Notes under the pieces: generated by a model | Told to the model about the DNA's origin: nothing | The model's input: the letters and a program-made list of their open reading frames with translations, nothing else | Databases searched by the model: none | Source of the DNA: Mactromeris polynyma | Lineage: Eukaryota; Mollusca; Bivalvia; Venerida; Mactridae | Length of the DNA stretch: 64,000 nt | Assembly (NCBI GenBank): GCA_032209605.1 | Contig: JASFXZ010000010.1 | Span: forward strand, 8,391,385 to 8,455,384 | Direction of reading: 5' to 3' | Shown here: positions 1-11,700 of the stretch, one piece after another | Numbering within the stretch: position 1 is the first letter of the stretch | Layout: each line of letters starts with the position of its first letter | Made by a program: the position numbers and the translations under genes

Positions 1-1549
1 ATAAGTTTATTTTCCTATACTGTCCAGCAATTGTCAAATATAGACATTATGTATGCAAGATGGTTCTTCATATTTTACTTGTCTGTTGAATCATAATTGT
101 TGTTGGGGATTTTGGGTAAAAAGTTGATAATGTGCTTTATCTTTTTTATTATTTAAGCATTAAGCTTAAATTAAGCGATTCTCTGAAATCGACAAGTATA
201 AAACAATTAATATATCATGTAACAATAAAACACAATGTAGAAATAAAGGATCTGACAAAATCCTTCTATGAAACTGTAACTAATAATAAATGGATCTTGA
301 GTTACACCCAAAGGACATTGTTGTAGTTCATTATTGTATATTATTATATTACTTATACAGAACTTAAATGTAATATTAAAATATGTTATAAATTACAATG
401 TAAATAGAAACTAAAACTGTCGCACCGACTATGGGGCATCATTCAAAATCACTAAAGCAATTTAATGAATTCAAGCTCAGCATTTATACAACAACATATA
501 TAAAGTGACGTCAATGTCTTGTAATCATCAAACAACAATAAAAAAAGACGCAAAGCGACGTCCTATGGTGGCACGCCATTAACGTCAATGACTGACATTT
601 ACAATTGTAATTTGTCAGATATTAAATGAACAATATGCTGATTTATTGATTAAATCTTAATGATGTAAAGTATTAAAACAATAATTGATGTCAGTTAAAC
701 TTTCAAATTTGCTTGACCTCTTCTAGGCACTGTCTTATGTATGTGGTGTTCCATGTAGCTTTTAGAATTTATAAAGTTTTTAAGTACATGTAACAAGTAA
801 ATGTATCTAATAAAAAAAACCAGCATTTATGATAATTCGGTCAGTTTAATTCTGTATTAATATGTACATTATTTAAGTTTAATAATGAAACTCAAAATAT
901 GATACAAAAATTCCATGATATTTAATAAATATGATTGTGAAAATACTAAGATGAAGTTGTTAAGTATGTCGTAATGCTTAGTAGTTTGATAAAAACTTCA
1001 GTTGATAAACTTTAATGCTTGTACAAAATGTATTATCAAATACAGTAAAACCTCACTTAAAGACTACCTTGATAATTAGACCACCTCAAAATTAAGAACA
1101 CAATATGCAAGTCCATTTTCACTGTTTTGCTCTTTATTCAACCTCGATATTAAGACTGATATTATTTACTGTGTATTATAGGTTTAAATCTCATTTACTC
1201 CATTATCAAACTGTCTACCTGTAAAGTTGTCTGTTTAAAATGAGGGACAGATGGTGTTGCCAAGTGCCGAGTATGCTTAGTGTCCGTCTGTATAAGGCTG
1301 ATATCATTTGTTCACCTGTCACATTCCAATGTGATACCGGCTATGAGAAGAGAAAAATTATACCTGTTTTACAATGGTATAGGCATTTACTGTAAAGATT
1401 GATTTGGTTTCTTGAGGATATAGGATTGGTTTTGTTGAAATCTCTTTATAAGCTGCATACATGTATATATATGACAGAGATAAGTGTGGGGTATACATGA
1501 AGCATTGACCACTCATAGTGTAGGTTTCAGTGACTGCAAGGTCAAGACA
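1..1549. other. AT-rich DNA, no gene seen
   Basis: No exon with coding character on either strand. A TACAGTAAAACCTCACTTAA word near 1045 and TCAAAATTAAGAACACAAT near 1086 also occur, diverged, at about 38697-38850, so an old TIR-type dispersed repeat is likely here. A perfect TGACGTCA octamer lies near 507 without an evident gene. Confidence 0.5.
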
Positions 1550-2050
1550 CCACTTGTTGTAATAGGGGTGTCACGATATACTGCTATATCATCATACATT
1601 GTATTGCAATAAGCAGCCAAGCTGTATTGTACCATGATATGTAATAAACGTGGCATACGAAATGTGCTTTTTTGCTTTCCGTCAGATACTACTGGCTAAA
1701 TACTTAAGTATTAAAAATCTAATAAATTTTTTGTATCAGTAATAACCTGAAATAAGAGTGATACACTACTGTTAAGTTTCTAGTCATGAAAAACTCCTAT
1801 TCAATCAAAAATTTAAATGATATTTATAATTGTTTTGTTCTGGTTTATGCATATTTATTTTTGAATTTATTTAATGCATTTGAAGAGCTAGAAGTTGAAT
1901 AAAATTGTTAAAGTAAGAAAAAAATCTACAGTCATAGATGAGGTTAATGAAATAATATATTGTGGTACATATTGCAATGCACTGCTAAAGTATTGCAATA
2001 TATCATGGTACACTTTAGACATAAGATGACACCCCTATAACAAGTTGTAT
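1550..2050. mobile_element. Non-autonomous TIR element (hAT-like ends)
   Basis: The left end ATAGGGGTGTCA and right end TGACACCCCTAT are inverted repeats, and the outer words ACTTGTT and AACAAGT also pair, with a 3-nt difference. The interior of about 470 bp is AT-rich and has no open frame. The TAGGGGTGT terminus is of the hAT type, but I found no clean 8-bp target duplication. Confidence 0.6.
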
Positions 2051-4570
2051 ATGAAGTGGTTCAGTGAAGTTTCAAACTTTTATTTTAGTTGACACAAATT
2101 TATTTATCTGTGATTTCTTTTTCAGGATCAAAAGACAATGATGATCCATGTAGTGTTACATAAAACCATGTATGTGTTCTTGGTTGTGTTGTTGCTGCAT
2201 GTTGATTTACTGAATAAGGTAATATAAAATATTGAACAAAATGTCAAATAATTGATTAAAGGGAGACAACTTGCATTCAGTTCAAGATCATTCAAGAACA
2301 TTTTCCAACATTAGACATTACTTCAAAGAAAACAGGCTTTCTAAGGTCAAATACTTAGATCTATACTTTTTTTACCAAAAACAAACATTTTATTACGAGT
2401 TGGAAGTTAAATGGCTAGTTTATTGCAAATTATGACAATTTCAGCAAAATAAAACATATTTTCATTGACAAGAATATCATTCCATACTAAAATCCTGACA
2501 AAAGTTATGTTAAATACATTAATTTACATACAATATGTAATGCCACTTTAATAATATCACAGTATGTTAAATTAACTTCATGATGTTGTCAGAATAAAAC
2601 ATTGGCAGTAGAATATACCAAATACTAAGCAAATGCCTTATGAAATGTAGAGCAAACTATTCCTTTTGAATCATTAATACTTACTGGTATACTTTCCATA
2701 GTCAGTCAGTGGGTCAGTCGGTCAATAAAACTTCAGAACATTGAATAATTGAAGTGAATTAATAAATGAAAGAATTGTATTCTGAACATCAAAAGTTTGA
2801 AATACTTTGGTTGGTATTTAAGTCTGCCAGTATTTCACAAAAATGTGGAATTATAACTGGTTTTGGTTTTTGTAACCGAATGAAGACATACCATCAAAGT
2901 TTAAATATAATTTTTTGCTTTTATTTGATGCATTCAGGTGAAAACTATCACACCTCACTAATTAAGCACATTTTAATCTGAAGAAATCTGAACATTGACA
3001 ATTGATTTTCTGTTCATATAGGCCAGTGAAAATAAAAAAATGGGGATAAAAATAGTAGAAAATGTTATAGAACAAAATGTGGATTTCTGTTCGAATGTAT
3101 GTCCCTTCATGAATTGGATTTTTTAATCAGTTGCCGAATGAATCATAATTAAGTTTAGCATCATTAAAATATTTTGGACTATCAAACTATTTTACAAAAC
3201 CTTTGGCATTCAATATGCATGTTCTTGAAAACCTAAATCAAAACTAAGTTATTGCATATATTTAATAAAATAATATCGCAATGCGAACGAACACTTCGAA
3301 ATTGAATAAATTTATTTTAAATTTAAAAACATATATTCAGATTCCACATTTTAATAATTTCACAATAATAAAAAATATCAACATACATTTACCACTTTAT
3401 GTCCTGGGTAGAGTTTCAATTGAATAATGTAATAAAATAAAATGCACATTGTTACAAAAATATAATATCATGGCATTGTGATAAAATTAACTGTTCATAC
3501 AAAAATATTGATGATTACAATTATTAGTAAATTATTAAATTTCCTGATATTTTAAACTTCGTATTTTAGTATATTCGAGTATTCTCGAGAAATCAGGGCT
3601 AGGAGTATCAAATTTGTGACAAATAATAGTGAAATATTTCAAATGAACACCTTTGTCTGAGGTTATAAAACTTGAGATTGATTTCAAATCTTGTTTTGTG
3701 TGTTTTTTAAGATTAATTCTGTTGTTTTATAATTGATCATACAGTAATTGCCATATAACATAAATAATTAACCTAAAAAGTTACTGAAACATTTAACAAA
3801 ATATCTATTTGACAAAATAAGTTGTGACTGAATAAAAGCTTTGAGTACAACAACTGATCTCAAGTTTATAATCTCTGGCCATGGGCATTGGTGAATTGCA
3901 GATTCACTATAAAATTAAAGCAAAAGCTAAAAATACAGAAATAAGTTTATTATCAGAATTTTTTCTTGTACAAAATGATGGGGAAAAATAATAATAGAGA
4001 AAATTAACACAAAATTTGATAAATTCTTTGCCACTGAGATTACAGTAAAAAATAACTGGGGCTGCAATGTTGATTAATTAACCAAAATATTGACTGACTT
4101 ACTTTAAAAAGTAAATACATGTATTAGAATAATTAGGGATGGGAATAATCAGTTATTTTGTAAACTAGTTAACCAGAAAATCTTCCGAACGGTTTATCGA
4201 ACGAGAATACAAACATTTATTGCATTAGAAGATTAACACACAGTTGGTACATATACTGACATTTGCAATTACGCGTAATCAAGTAGTCATTCTTGATGAG
4301 TTCTTTTGTAAATGTCCTTTGAATTCAGTCTGTGTAGACACTAATGCCATTGACATGGTCAGAGGTAATGTACAATGTATATTGATGATTTGCCATCACT
4401 TTTATAACTTAAATTATTAACATACAGAAATGTATTCTCTATAAAATAGTTATAGTAAAAAAGTAGCTGAAAATTATCTCAAGATGTCACACACACCGTA
4501 TATACCATGTACTGAACTAACAACAACCGTATCAGTGTCATTTGAATAACCGTTTTTGAGGTTTCTTCGT
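2051..4570. other. AT-rich DNA, nothing recognised
   Basis: About 70 percent A+T, many short homopolymers, no frame of coding quality, no tandem repeat of note. Confidence 0.5.
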
Positions 4571-4660
4571 TGGCATAGTGGATATGGTTGCAGTTTCTTC
4601 AGTGCTAGGTGCTGACGTCATAGGGGTCATAGGTTTGAACCCCTTTGGGTTCACTAATGA
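4571..4660 (+). mobile_element. SINE head (tRNA-like)
   Basis: TGGCATAGTGGATATGG resembles a pol III A box, and GGTTTGAACCCC about 45 bp later a B box. The sequence cannot form a full cloverleaf, so this is a tRNA-derived SINE remnant and not a tRNA gene. Confidence 0.5.
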
Positions 4661-5839
4661 ATTTCACAAATTTATTTGAAAGATATTCGTTAAAGTCAAG
4701 TCTGTCAGTTAGACATTTAAGTAGCTAAATATTATCACCCAACTATAGTTGTTTTGATGAAAAATGTTGGATTTTGTCTTGAATGATAATTGTATCTTGC
4801 ATTTTAATAAGCAGACATATTTTCCCATCATGCCTTAGCATCAGCAATGACTTGGCTCATTTTGCTTTTCTCATGATACTTATACACTTAGCAATTTACA
4901 GTCGGACCTCATTCATTCAAATTCATCGGGTTCAAAATTTTAAGAAATACTTGGTTTCAAATAGCCCATTTCAATTTGACGCGCATAAGAAGATGCATTA
5001 GGACCTGATATTTATTTCCGATTATAACTAGTATTTAGACAGAAGGTTGTCGAATAAACAAGGTCCTAACCCACTTTGTTATTTGAGGATATTTTCGATA
5101 TAGCTGTGTTAATTGTGACAAATTGAAACATGAAAGTGGACTAATTTTGATAAAAATGTTTTAAGAACATACTTGTTTATATTTCAGGTATGGAATGAAT
5201 CTCATCAAACAACTTCATCAAATTGGTGCATTTGTCCCGTCAATGAATGGTTGTCCAGAATGAATGGTTTATTTTTGAACGTTATTAAATAACAAAAAGT
5301 GACATATTAGACATGAATGATATGTTTCAACATGGACCAGAAGACTTTTGTGTTAGAAAATAGTCAATTTATGTACTTTCCATTGTGAAATCTTGTATAT
5401 TATGTTTGTTTTGTCCATAAAGGACCATGGTCCGTAGAAGTGACCAGATATAATTTGTTGCATCTTGTTGGTCTTACTTATTGCTTTCTACTTACTATAA
5501 CCACCCACTGACATCCATGACTGATCTATTCTCTTAACTGCTCCACCATCTTTGGGTTTTAGTTCACAGTTTTGATAGATCAAATACAAACCATTAATTG
5601 GTTTCTTCATCATAAGATGAAGAGTTTTTCCCGATCACATGGCTTATTCTATGATTGAAAGTATTGACCCACAGTTGATGACGGCAGTTAAGTATGATAG
5701 TCAGTTGCAAGTTACAAAAGACTACCAAGGCCTGCCATTGATTAAACGAAGCAGCCATTGGATAATAGATGGATTGTCAAGTATTGGTGGCCAAGAAGGG
5801 CTAGACTTATGTGTCCCCAGTTGTCAAAGGGGCTAACTC
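4661..5839. other. Intergenic DNA, nothing recognised with confidence
   Basis: An ACAGTCGGACCTCATTCATT word at 4899 resembles ends of pogo/Tigger-type elements, but no partner end was found. The frame at 5639-5836 has unremarkable composition and no recognised homology. Confidence 0.45.
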
Positions 5840-8800
5840 GCCTATGAAGTTCTGCCACATCTTAAGCAGTGTAGAAGGGAGGCTACTCTTGTTCAGAATG
5901 GTCGCCAAGCAAGGTAGAGTTATGCATCCTGCTTAAAAATGGTCGCTATTATGAATGAGAATAATGTCCCTTTATTACAAATTGGATGCAATTGTAGACA
6001 TGATTTATGTCCCCTGATGTCAAATGGCTGCTATTTTCGCGGAATATCAACCATTTTGAAATCAGGGGAAGTAACCCATGCTGTAAATTTCCGCCATTTT
6101 GAAAGAAGGGAGGCTACTCTTGTAGCGAATGGTTGCCAAGCAAGGAACAGTTATGCCCCCTGCTTAAAATGGCCGCTATTATGAATGAGAGTAATGTCCC
6201 TTTATTACAAAATGGATGCAATTTTAGACATGATTTATATCCCTTGATGTCAAAATGGCTGCCATTTTCGCGGAATATCAACCATTTTGAAATCAGGGGA
6301 AGTAATCCGTGCTATTAATTTCCACCATATTGGGAGGCTACTCTTGTTTCGAATGGCCTCCAAGCAAGATAGAGTTATGCATCCTGCTTAAAAATGGCCG
6401 CTATTATAAATGAGAGTAATGTCCCTTTATTACAAAATGGATGCAATTTTAGACATGATTTATGTCCCTTGCTGTCAAAATGGCTGCCATTTTCGCGGAA
6501 TATCAACCATTTTGAAATCGGGGGAAGTAATCCGTGCTATTAATTTCCACCATTTTGAAAGAAGGGAGGCTACTCTTGTTTCGAATGGTAGCCAAGCAAG
6601 GTAGAGTTATGCATCCTGCTTAAAAATGGTCGCTATTATGAATGAGAATAATGTCCCTTTATTACAAAATGGATGCATTTTTAGACATGATTTATGTCCC
6701 CTGATGTCAAAATGGCTGCTATTTTCGCGGAATATCAACCATTTTGAAATCAGGGGAAGTAACCCATGCTGTAAATTTCCGCAATTTGAAAGAAGGGAGG
6801 CTACTCTTGTTTCGAATGGTCGCCAAGCAAGGAACAGTTATGCCCCCTGCTTAAAATGGCCGCTATTATGAATGAGAGTAATGTCCCTTTATTACAAAAT
6901 GGATGCAATTTTAGACATGATTTATGTCCCTTGATGTCAAAATGGATGCCATTTTCGCGGAATATCAACCATTTTGAAATCAGGGGAAGTAATCCGTGCT
7001 ATTAATTTCCACCATATTGAAAGAAGGGAGGCTACTCTTGTTTCGAATGGCCTCCAAGCAAGATAGAGTTATGCATCCTGCTTAAAAATGGCCGCTATTA
7101 TGAATGAGAGTAATGTCCCTTTATTACAAAATGGATGCAATTTTAGACATGATTTATGTCCCCTGATGTCAAAATGGCTGCCATTTTCGTGGAATATCCA
7201 CCATTTTGAGATTAGGGGGAATAATCCATGCCGTAAATTTCCGCCATTTTGAAAGAAGGGAGGCTACTCTTGTTTTGAATGGTCGCCTAAAAGGTACAGT
7301 TATGCCCCCTGCTTAAAATGGCTGAAATAATGAATGAGAGTAATGTCCCTTTATTACAAAATGGATGCAATTTAGACATGATTTATGTCCCTTGATGTCA
7401 AAATGGCTGCCATTTTTGCGCAATATCAACAATTTTGAAATGGGGGGGGAGTAATCTGTGCTGTAAATTTCCACCATTTTGAAAGAAGGGAGGCTACTCT
7501 TGTTTCGAATGGTCGCCAAGCATGGTAGAGTTATGCATCTTGCTTAAAAATGGCCGCTATTATGAATGAGAGTAATGTCCCTTTATTAAAAAATGGATGC
7601 AATTGTAGACATGATTTATGTCCCCTGATGTCAAAATGGCTGCCATTTTCGCGGAATATCAACCATTTTGAAATCAGGGGAAGTAATCCGTGCTGTAAAT
7701 TTCCACCATTTTGAAAGAAGGGAGGCTACTCTTGTTTCGAATGGTTGCCAAGCAAGGTAAAGTTATGCATCCTGATTAAAAATTGTCGCTATTATGAGTG
7801 AGAGTAATGTCCCTTTATTACAAAATGGATGCAATTGTAGACATGATTTATGTACCTTGATGTCAAAATGGCTGCCATTTTCGCGGAATATCAACCATTT
7901 GGAAATCAGGGGAGGTAATCCGTGCTGTAAATTTCCACCATTTTGAAAGAAGAAGGGAGGCTACTCTTGTTTCTAATAGTCGCCAAGCGAGGTGAGTTAT
8001 GCATCCTGCTTAAAAATGGCCGCTATTATGAATTAGAGTAATGTCCCTTTATTACAAAATGGATGCAATTTTAGACATGATTTATGTCCCCTGATGTCAA
8101 AATGGCTGCCTGTTAGCGGAATATCAACCATTTTGAAATCAGGGGAGGTAATCCGTGCTGTAAATTTCCACTATTTTGAAAGAAGGGAGGCTACTCTTGT
8201 TTCGAATGGTCGCCAAGCAAGGTAGAGTTATGCATCCTGCTTAAAAATGACCACTTTTATGAATGAGAGTAATGTCCCTTTATTACAAAATGGATGCAAT
8301 TTAAGACATGATTGATGTCCCCTGATGTCAAAATGGCTGCCAAATATCAACCATTTTGAAATCAGGGGAAGTAATCCGTGCTATAAAGTTCCGCCATTTT
8401 GAAAGAAGGGAGGCTACTCTTGTTTCGGATGGTCGTCAAGCAAGGTAGAGTTATGCACCCTGCTTAAAAATGGCCGCTATTATAAATGAGAGTAATGTCC
8501 CTTTATTACAAAATGGATGCAATTTTAGACATGATTTATGTCCCCTGATGTCAAAATGGCTGCCATTTTCGCGGAATATCAACCATTTTGAAATCGGGGG
8601 AAGTAATCCGTGCTGTAAATTTCCACCATTTTGAAAGAAGGGGGGCTACTCTTGTTTTGAATGATTGCCTAAAAATTACAGTTATGCCCCCTGCTTAAAA
8701 TGGCCGCTATAATGAATGAGAGTAATGTCCCTTTATTACAAAATGGATGCAATTTTAGACATGATTTATGTCCCTTGATGTCAAAATGGCTGCCATTTTC

Positions 8801-10047
8801 GTGGAATATCCACCATTTTGAGATTAGGGGAAGTAATCCATGCTGTAAATTTCCGCCATTTTGAAAGAAGGGAGGCTACTCTTGTTTGGAATGGTCACCT
8901 AAAAGGTACAGTTATGCGCCCTGCTTAAAATAGCCGCTATAATGAATGAGAGTAATGTCCCTTTATTACAAAATGGATGCAATTTTAGACATGATTTATG
9001 TCCCCTGATGTCAAAATGGCTGCCGAATATCAACCATTTTGAAATCGGGGGAAGTAATCCGTGCTGTAAATTTCCACCATTTTGAAAGAAGGGAGGCTAC
9101 TCTTGTTTCGAATGGTAGCCAAGCAAGGTAGAGTTATGCATCTTGCTTAAAAATGGCCGCTATGAATGAGAGTAATGTCCCTTTATTTAAAAATGGATGC
9201 AATTGTAGACATGATTTATGTCCCCTGATGTCAAAATAGCTGCCATTTTCGCGGAATATCAACATTTTGAAATCAGGGGAAGTAACCAATGCTGTAAATT
9301 TCCGCCATTTTGAAAGAAGGGAGGCTACTCTTGTTTCGAATGGTCGCCAAGCAAGGAACAGTTATGCCCCCTGCTTAAAATGGCCGCTATTATGAATGAG
9401 AGTAATGTCCCTTTATTACAAAATGGATGCAATTTTAGACATGATTTATGTCCCTTGATGTCAAAATGGCTGCCATTTTCGCGGAATATCAACCATTTTG
9501 AAATCAGGGGAAGTAACCCATGCTGTAAATTTCCGCCATTTTGAAAGAAGGGAGGCTACTCTTGTTTCGAATGGTCGCCTAAAAGGTACAGTTATGCCCC
9601 CTGCTTAAAATGGCCGCTATTATGAATGAGAGTAATGTCCCTTTATTACAAAATGGATGCAATTTTAGACATGATTTATGTCCCTTGATGTCAAAATGGC
9701 TGCCATTTTCGCGGAATATCAACCATTTTGAAATCAGGGGAAGTAACCCGTGTTGTTAATTTCCACCATTTTGAAAGAAGGGAGGCTACTCTTGTTTCGA
9801 ATGGTCGCCAAGCAAGGTACAGTTATGCATCCTGCTTAAAATGGCCGCTATTATGAATGAGAGTAATGTCCCTTTATTACAAAATGGATGCAATTTTAGA
9901 TATGATTTATGTCCCTTGATGTCAAAATGGCTGCCATTTTTGAGGAATATCAACCATTTTGAGATCAGGGGAAGTAATCCGTGTTGTAAATTTCCACCAT
10001 TTTGAAAGAAGGGAGGCTACTCTTGTTTCGAATGGTCGCCAAGTAAA
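5840..10047. repeat. Satellite array, about 18 units of 220-234 bp
   Basis: The landmark GTCCCTTTATTA recurs at 5966, 6196, 6421, 6653, 6883, 7115, 7345, 7577, 7809, 8043, 8274, 8497, 8727, 8957, 9177, 9407, 9637 and 9868, most often 230 bp apart. Units are very similar. Two subtypes differ at the phrase GCATCCTGCTTAAAAATGG or GCCCCCTGCTTAAAATGG. Each unit has many AAAATGG or CCATTTT words, including the odd palindrome AAAATGGCTGCCATTTT, and an internal half-repeat beginning ACCATTTTGAAA. All frames are interrupted by stops in every unit, so it is not coding. Confidence 0.97.
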
Positions 10048-10376
10048 GTAGTTACATGTGACTTTTGTGGCTGCTACCACAGTATTGATATGTGACTTTC
10101 GTGGCTACTGCCGTATTACAGATATGTGACTTTCGTGGCTACTGCCATATTACAGATATGTGACTTTCGTGGCTACTATCATATTATAGGCGTGTAACTT
10201 TCGTGGCTACTGCCATATTATAGACATGTGTCATGATGTGACTTTCGTGGCTACTGCCATATTATAGACATGTGACTTTCGTGGCTACTGCCATATTACA
10301 GACATGTGTCTTGCATGGCTACTACCATAGTATAGACTGTTAGACATGTGACTTTCGTGGGTACTACCATAATAAT
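10047..10376. repeat. 34-bp minisatellite, about 9 copies
   Basis: Units of the form TGTGACTTTCGTGGCTACTG plus CCATATTACAGATA repeat with a 34-bp step (for example 10091 and 10125) directly after the 230-bp satellite. Later copies are more diverged. A reverse-complement relic (GTCAGTAGCCATGAAAGTAC) follows at 10387-10406. Confidence 0.92.
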
Positions 10377-10406
10377 ATATCAATATGTCAGTAGCCATGA
10401 AAGTAC

Positions 10407-10685
10407 AAGGCGGAAGTTAAAATGAATATTCATGAGTTGCAATTTTCACAAAATTACTTTTTTTACGGCACATACTATTAGTTAGTTCTAAATGGACAGT
10501 ATTCGGTGAATAGGCGTGCCTAATGAATATTCATTATTACGAACAAACGCTTTATGCGTTGCAAGCGTCTGGTGCAATAGAACTGGCTAAAACATTTCGC
10601 CCCCTAACATTTCGACCCCTGATTTGTATAAGACGTTTCGACCCCTGATTTATATTTCTAACAGTTATAAAAGCAGGTAACAGAT
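10407..10685. other. Spacer between the 34-bp and 85/95-bp arrays
   Basis: It contains ATGAATATTCAT twice and three nearby copies of TTTCGACCCCTGATTT or TTTCGCCCCCTAACAT (10590-10650). No gene was found. Confidence 0.6.
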
Positions 10686-11700
10686 CGGACATCCGATATT
10701 CGGCTATCATACATAGGTGTTTGAATTCATCACTTCTAGCACTATACATAGCCCATACACGAGTATAACAGGTTACATATCGGACATCCGGTATTCGGCG
10801 ATCATACATTGGTGTTTGAATGCATTACTGCTAGCACTATACCTAGTCCGTACGGTGATTATAATAGGACATCCGGTATTCGACGATCATGCATTGGTGT
10901 TTGAATGCATTACTGCTAGCACTATACCTAGTCCGTACGGTGATTATAATAGGACATCCGGTATTCGGCGATCATGCATTGGTGTTTGAATGCATTACTG
11001 CTAGCACTAAACCTAGTCCGTACGGTGATTATAATAGGACATCCGGTATTCGGCGATCATGCATTGGTGTTTGAATGCATTACTGCTAGCACTAAACCTA
11101 GTCCGTACGGTGATTATAATAGGACATCCGGTATTCCGCGATCATGCATTGGTGTTTGAATGCATTACTACTAGCACTATACCTAGTCCGTATGGTGATT
11201 ATAATAGGACATCCGGTATTCGGCGATCATGCATTGGTGTTTGAATGCATTACTGCTAGCACTATACCTAGTCCGTACTGTGATTATAATAGGACATTGG
11301 GTATTCGACGATCATGCATTGGTGTTTGAATGCATTACTGCTAGCACTATACCTAGTCCGTACTGTGATTATAATAGGACATCGGGTATTCGGCGATCAC
11401 ATATAGGTGTTCGAACTAATCACTGCCAGCACTTAACCCAGCCCAAACATGCTTATAACAGGTTACAAATCGGACATCCGGTATTCGGCGATAACATATA
11501 GGTGTTCGAACTAATCACTGCCAACACTGAACCCAGTCCATACATGCTTATAACTGGTCACAAATCGGACATCCGGTATTTGGCGATCATATAAAGATGT
11601 TCGAACTAATCACTGCTAACACTATACCTACCTCCTACATGATTATAACAGATTACAAATTGGACATCCGGTAATCGGCGATAGCAGATGATGGCCCTAA
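10686..11700. repeat. Tandem array with 85-bp central and 95-bp edge units, about 11-12 copies
   Basis: The landmark GGACATCCGGTATTCGGCGA recurs every 85 bp in the middle (for example about 10866, 10951, 11036, 11121, 11206, 11291) and every 95 bp at both edges (10686 to 10781; 11471, 11566, 11661). The short form lacks about 10 bp between the ATTATAA and GGACATCC parts. Central copies are almost identical, edge copies diverged. Short open frames spanning the units are by-products of the repeat. Confidence 0.95.

Noticed and set aside
132..326. 64-codon frame near the window start
   Set aside because: AT-driven composition, no homology recognised, no neighbouring exons or splice signals in support.
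500..600. TGACGTCA and GACGTC words as a CREB-controlled promoter
   Set aside because: No gene or exon follows within several kilobases.
5939..6871. Frames of 60-81 codons on the plus strand in the 230-bp satellite
   Set aside because: Every unit has in-frame stops and the frames follow the repeat period; no start context or homology.
10717..11501. Series of overlapping 61-90 codon frames with repeated MHWCLNALLLAL... products
   Set aside because: They recur every 85 bp because the DNA is a tandem array; each is short, overlaps the next and lacks any splice or codon evidence.
5840..11700. Repeat-spacer pattern that could suggest a CRISPR array
   Set aside because: The units are contiguous tandem repeats without unique spacers, in a eukaryotic genome.
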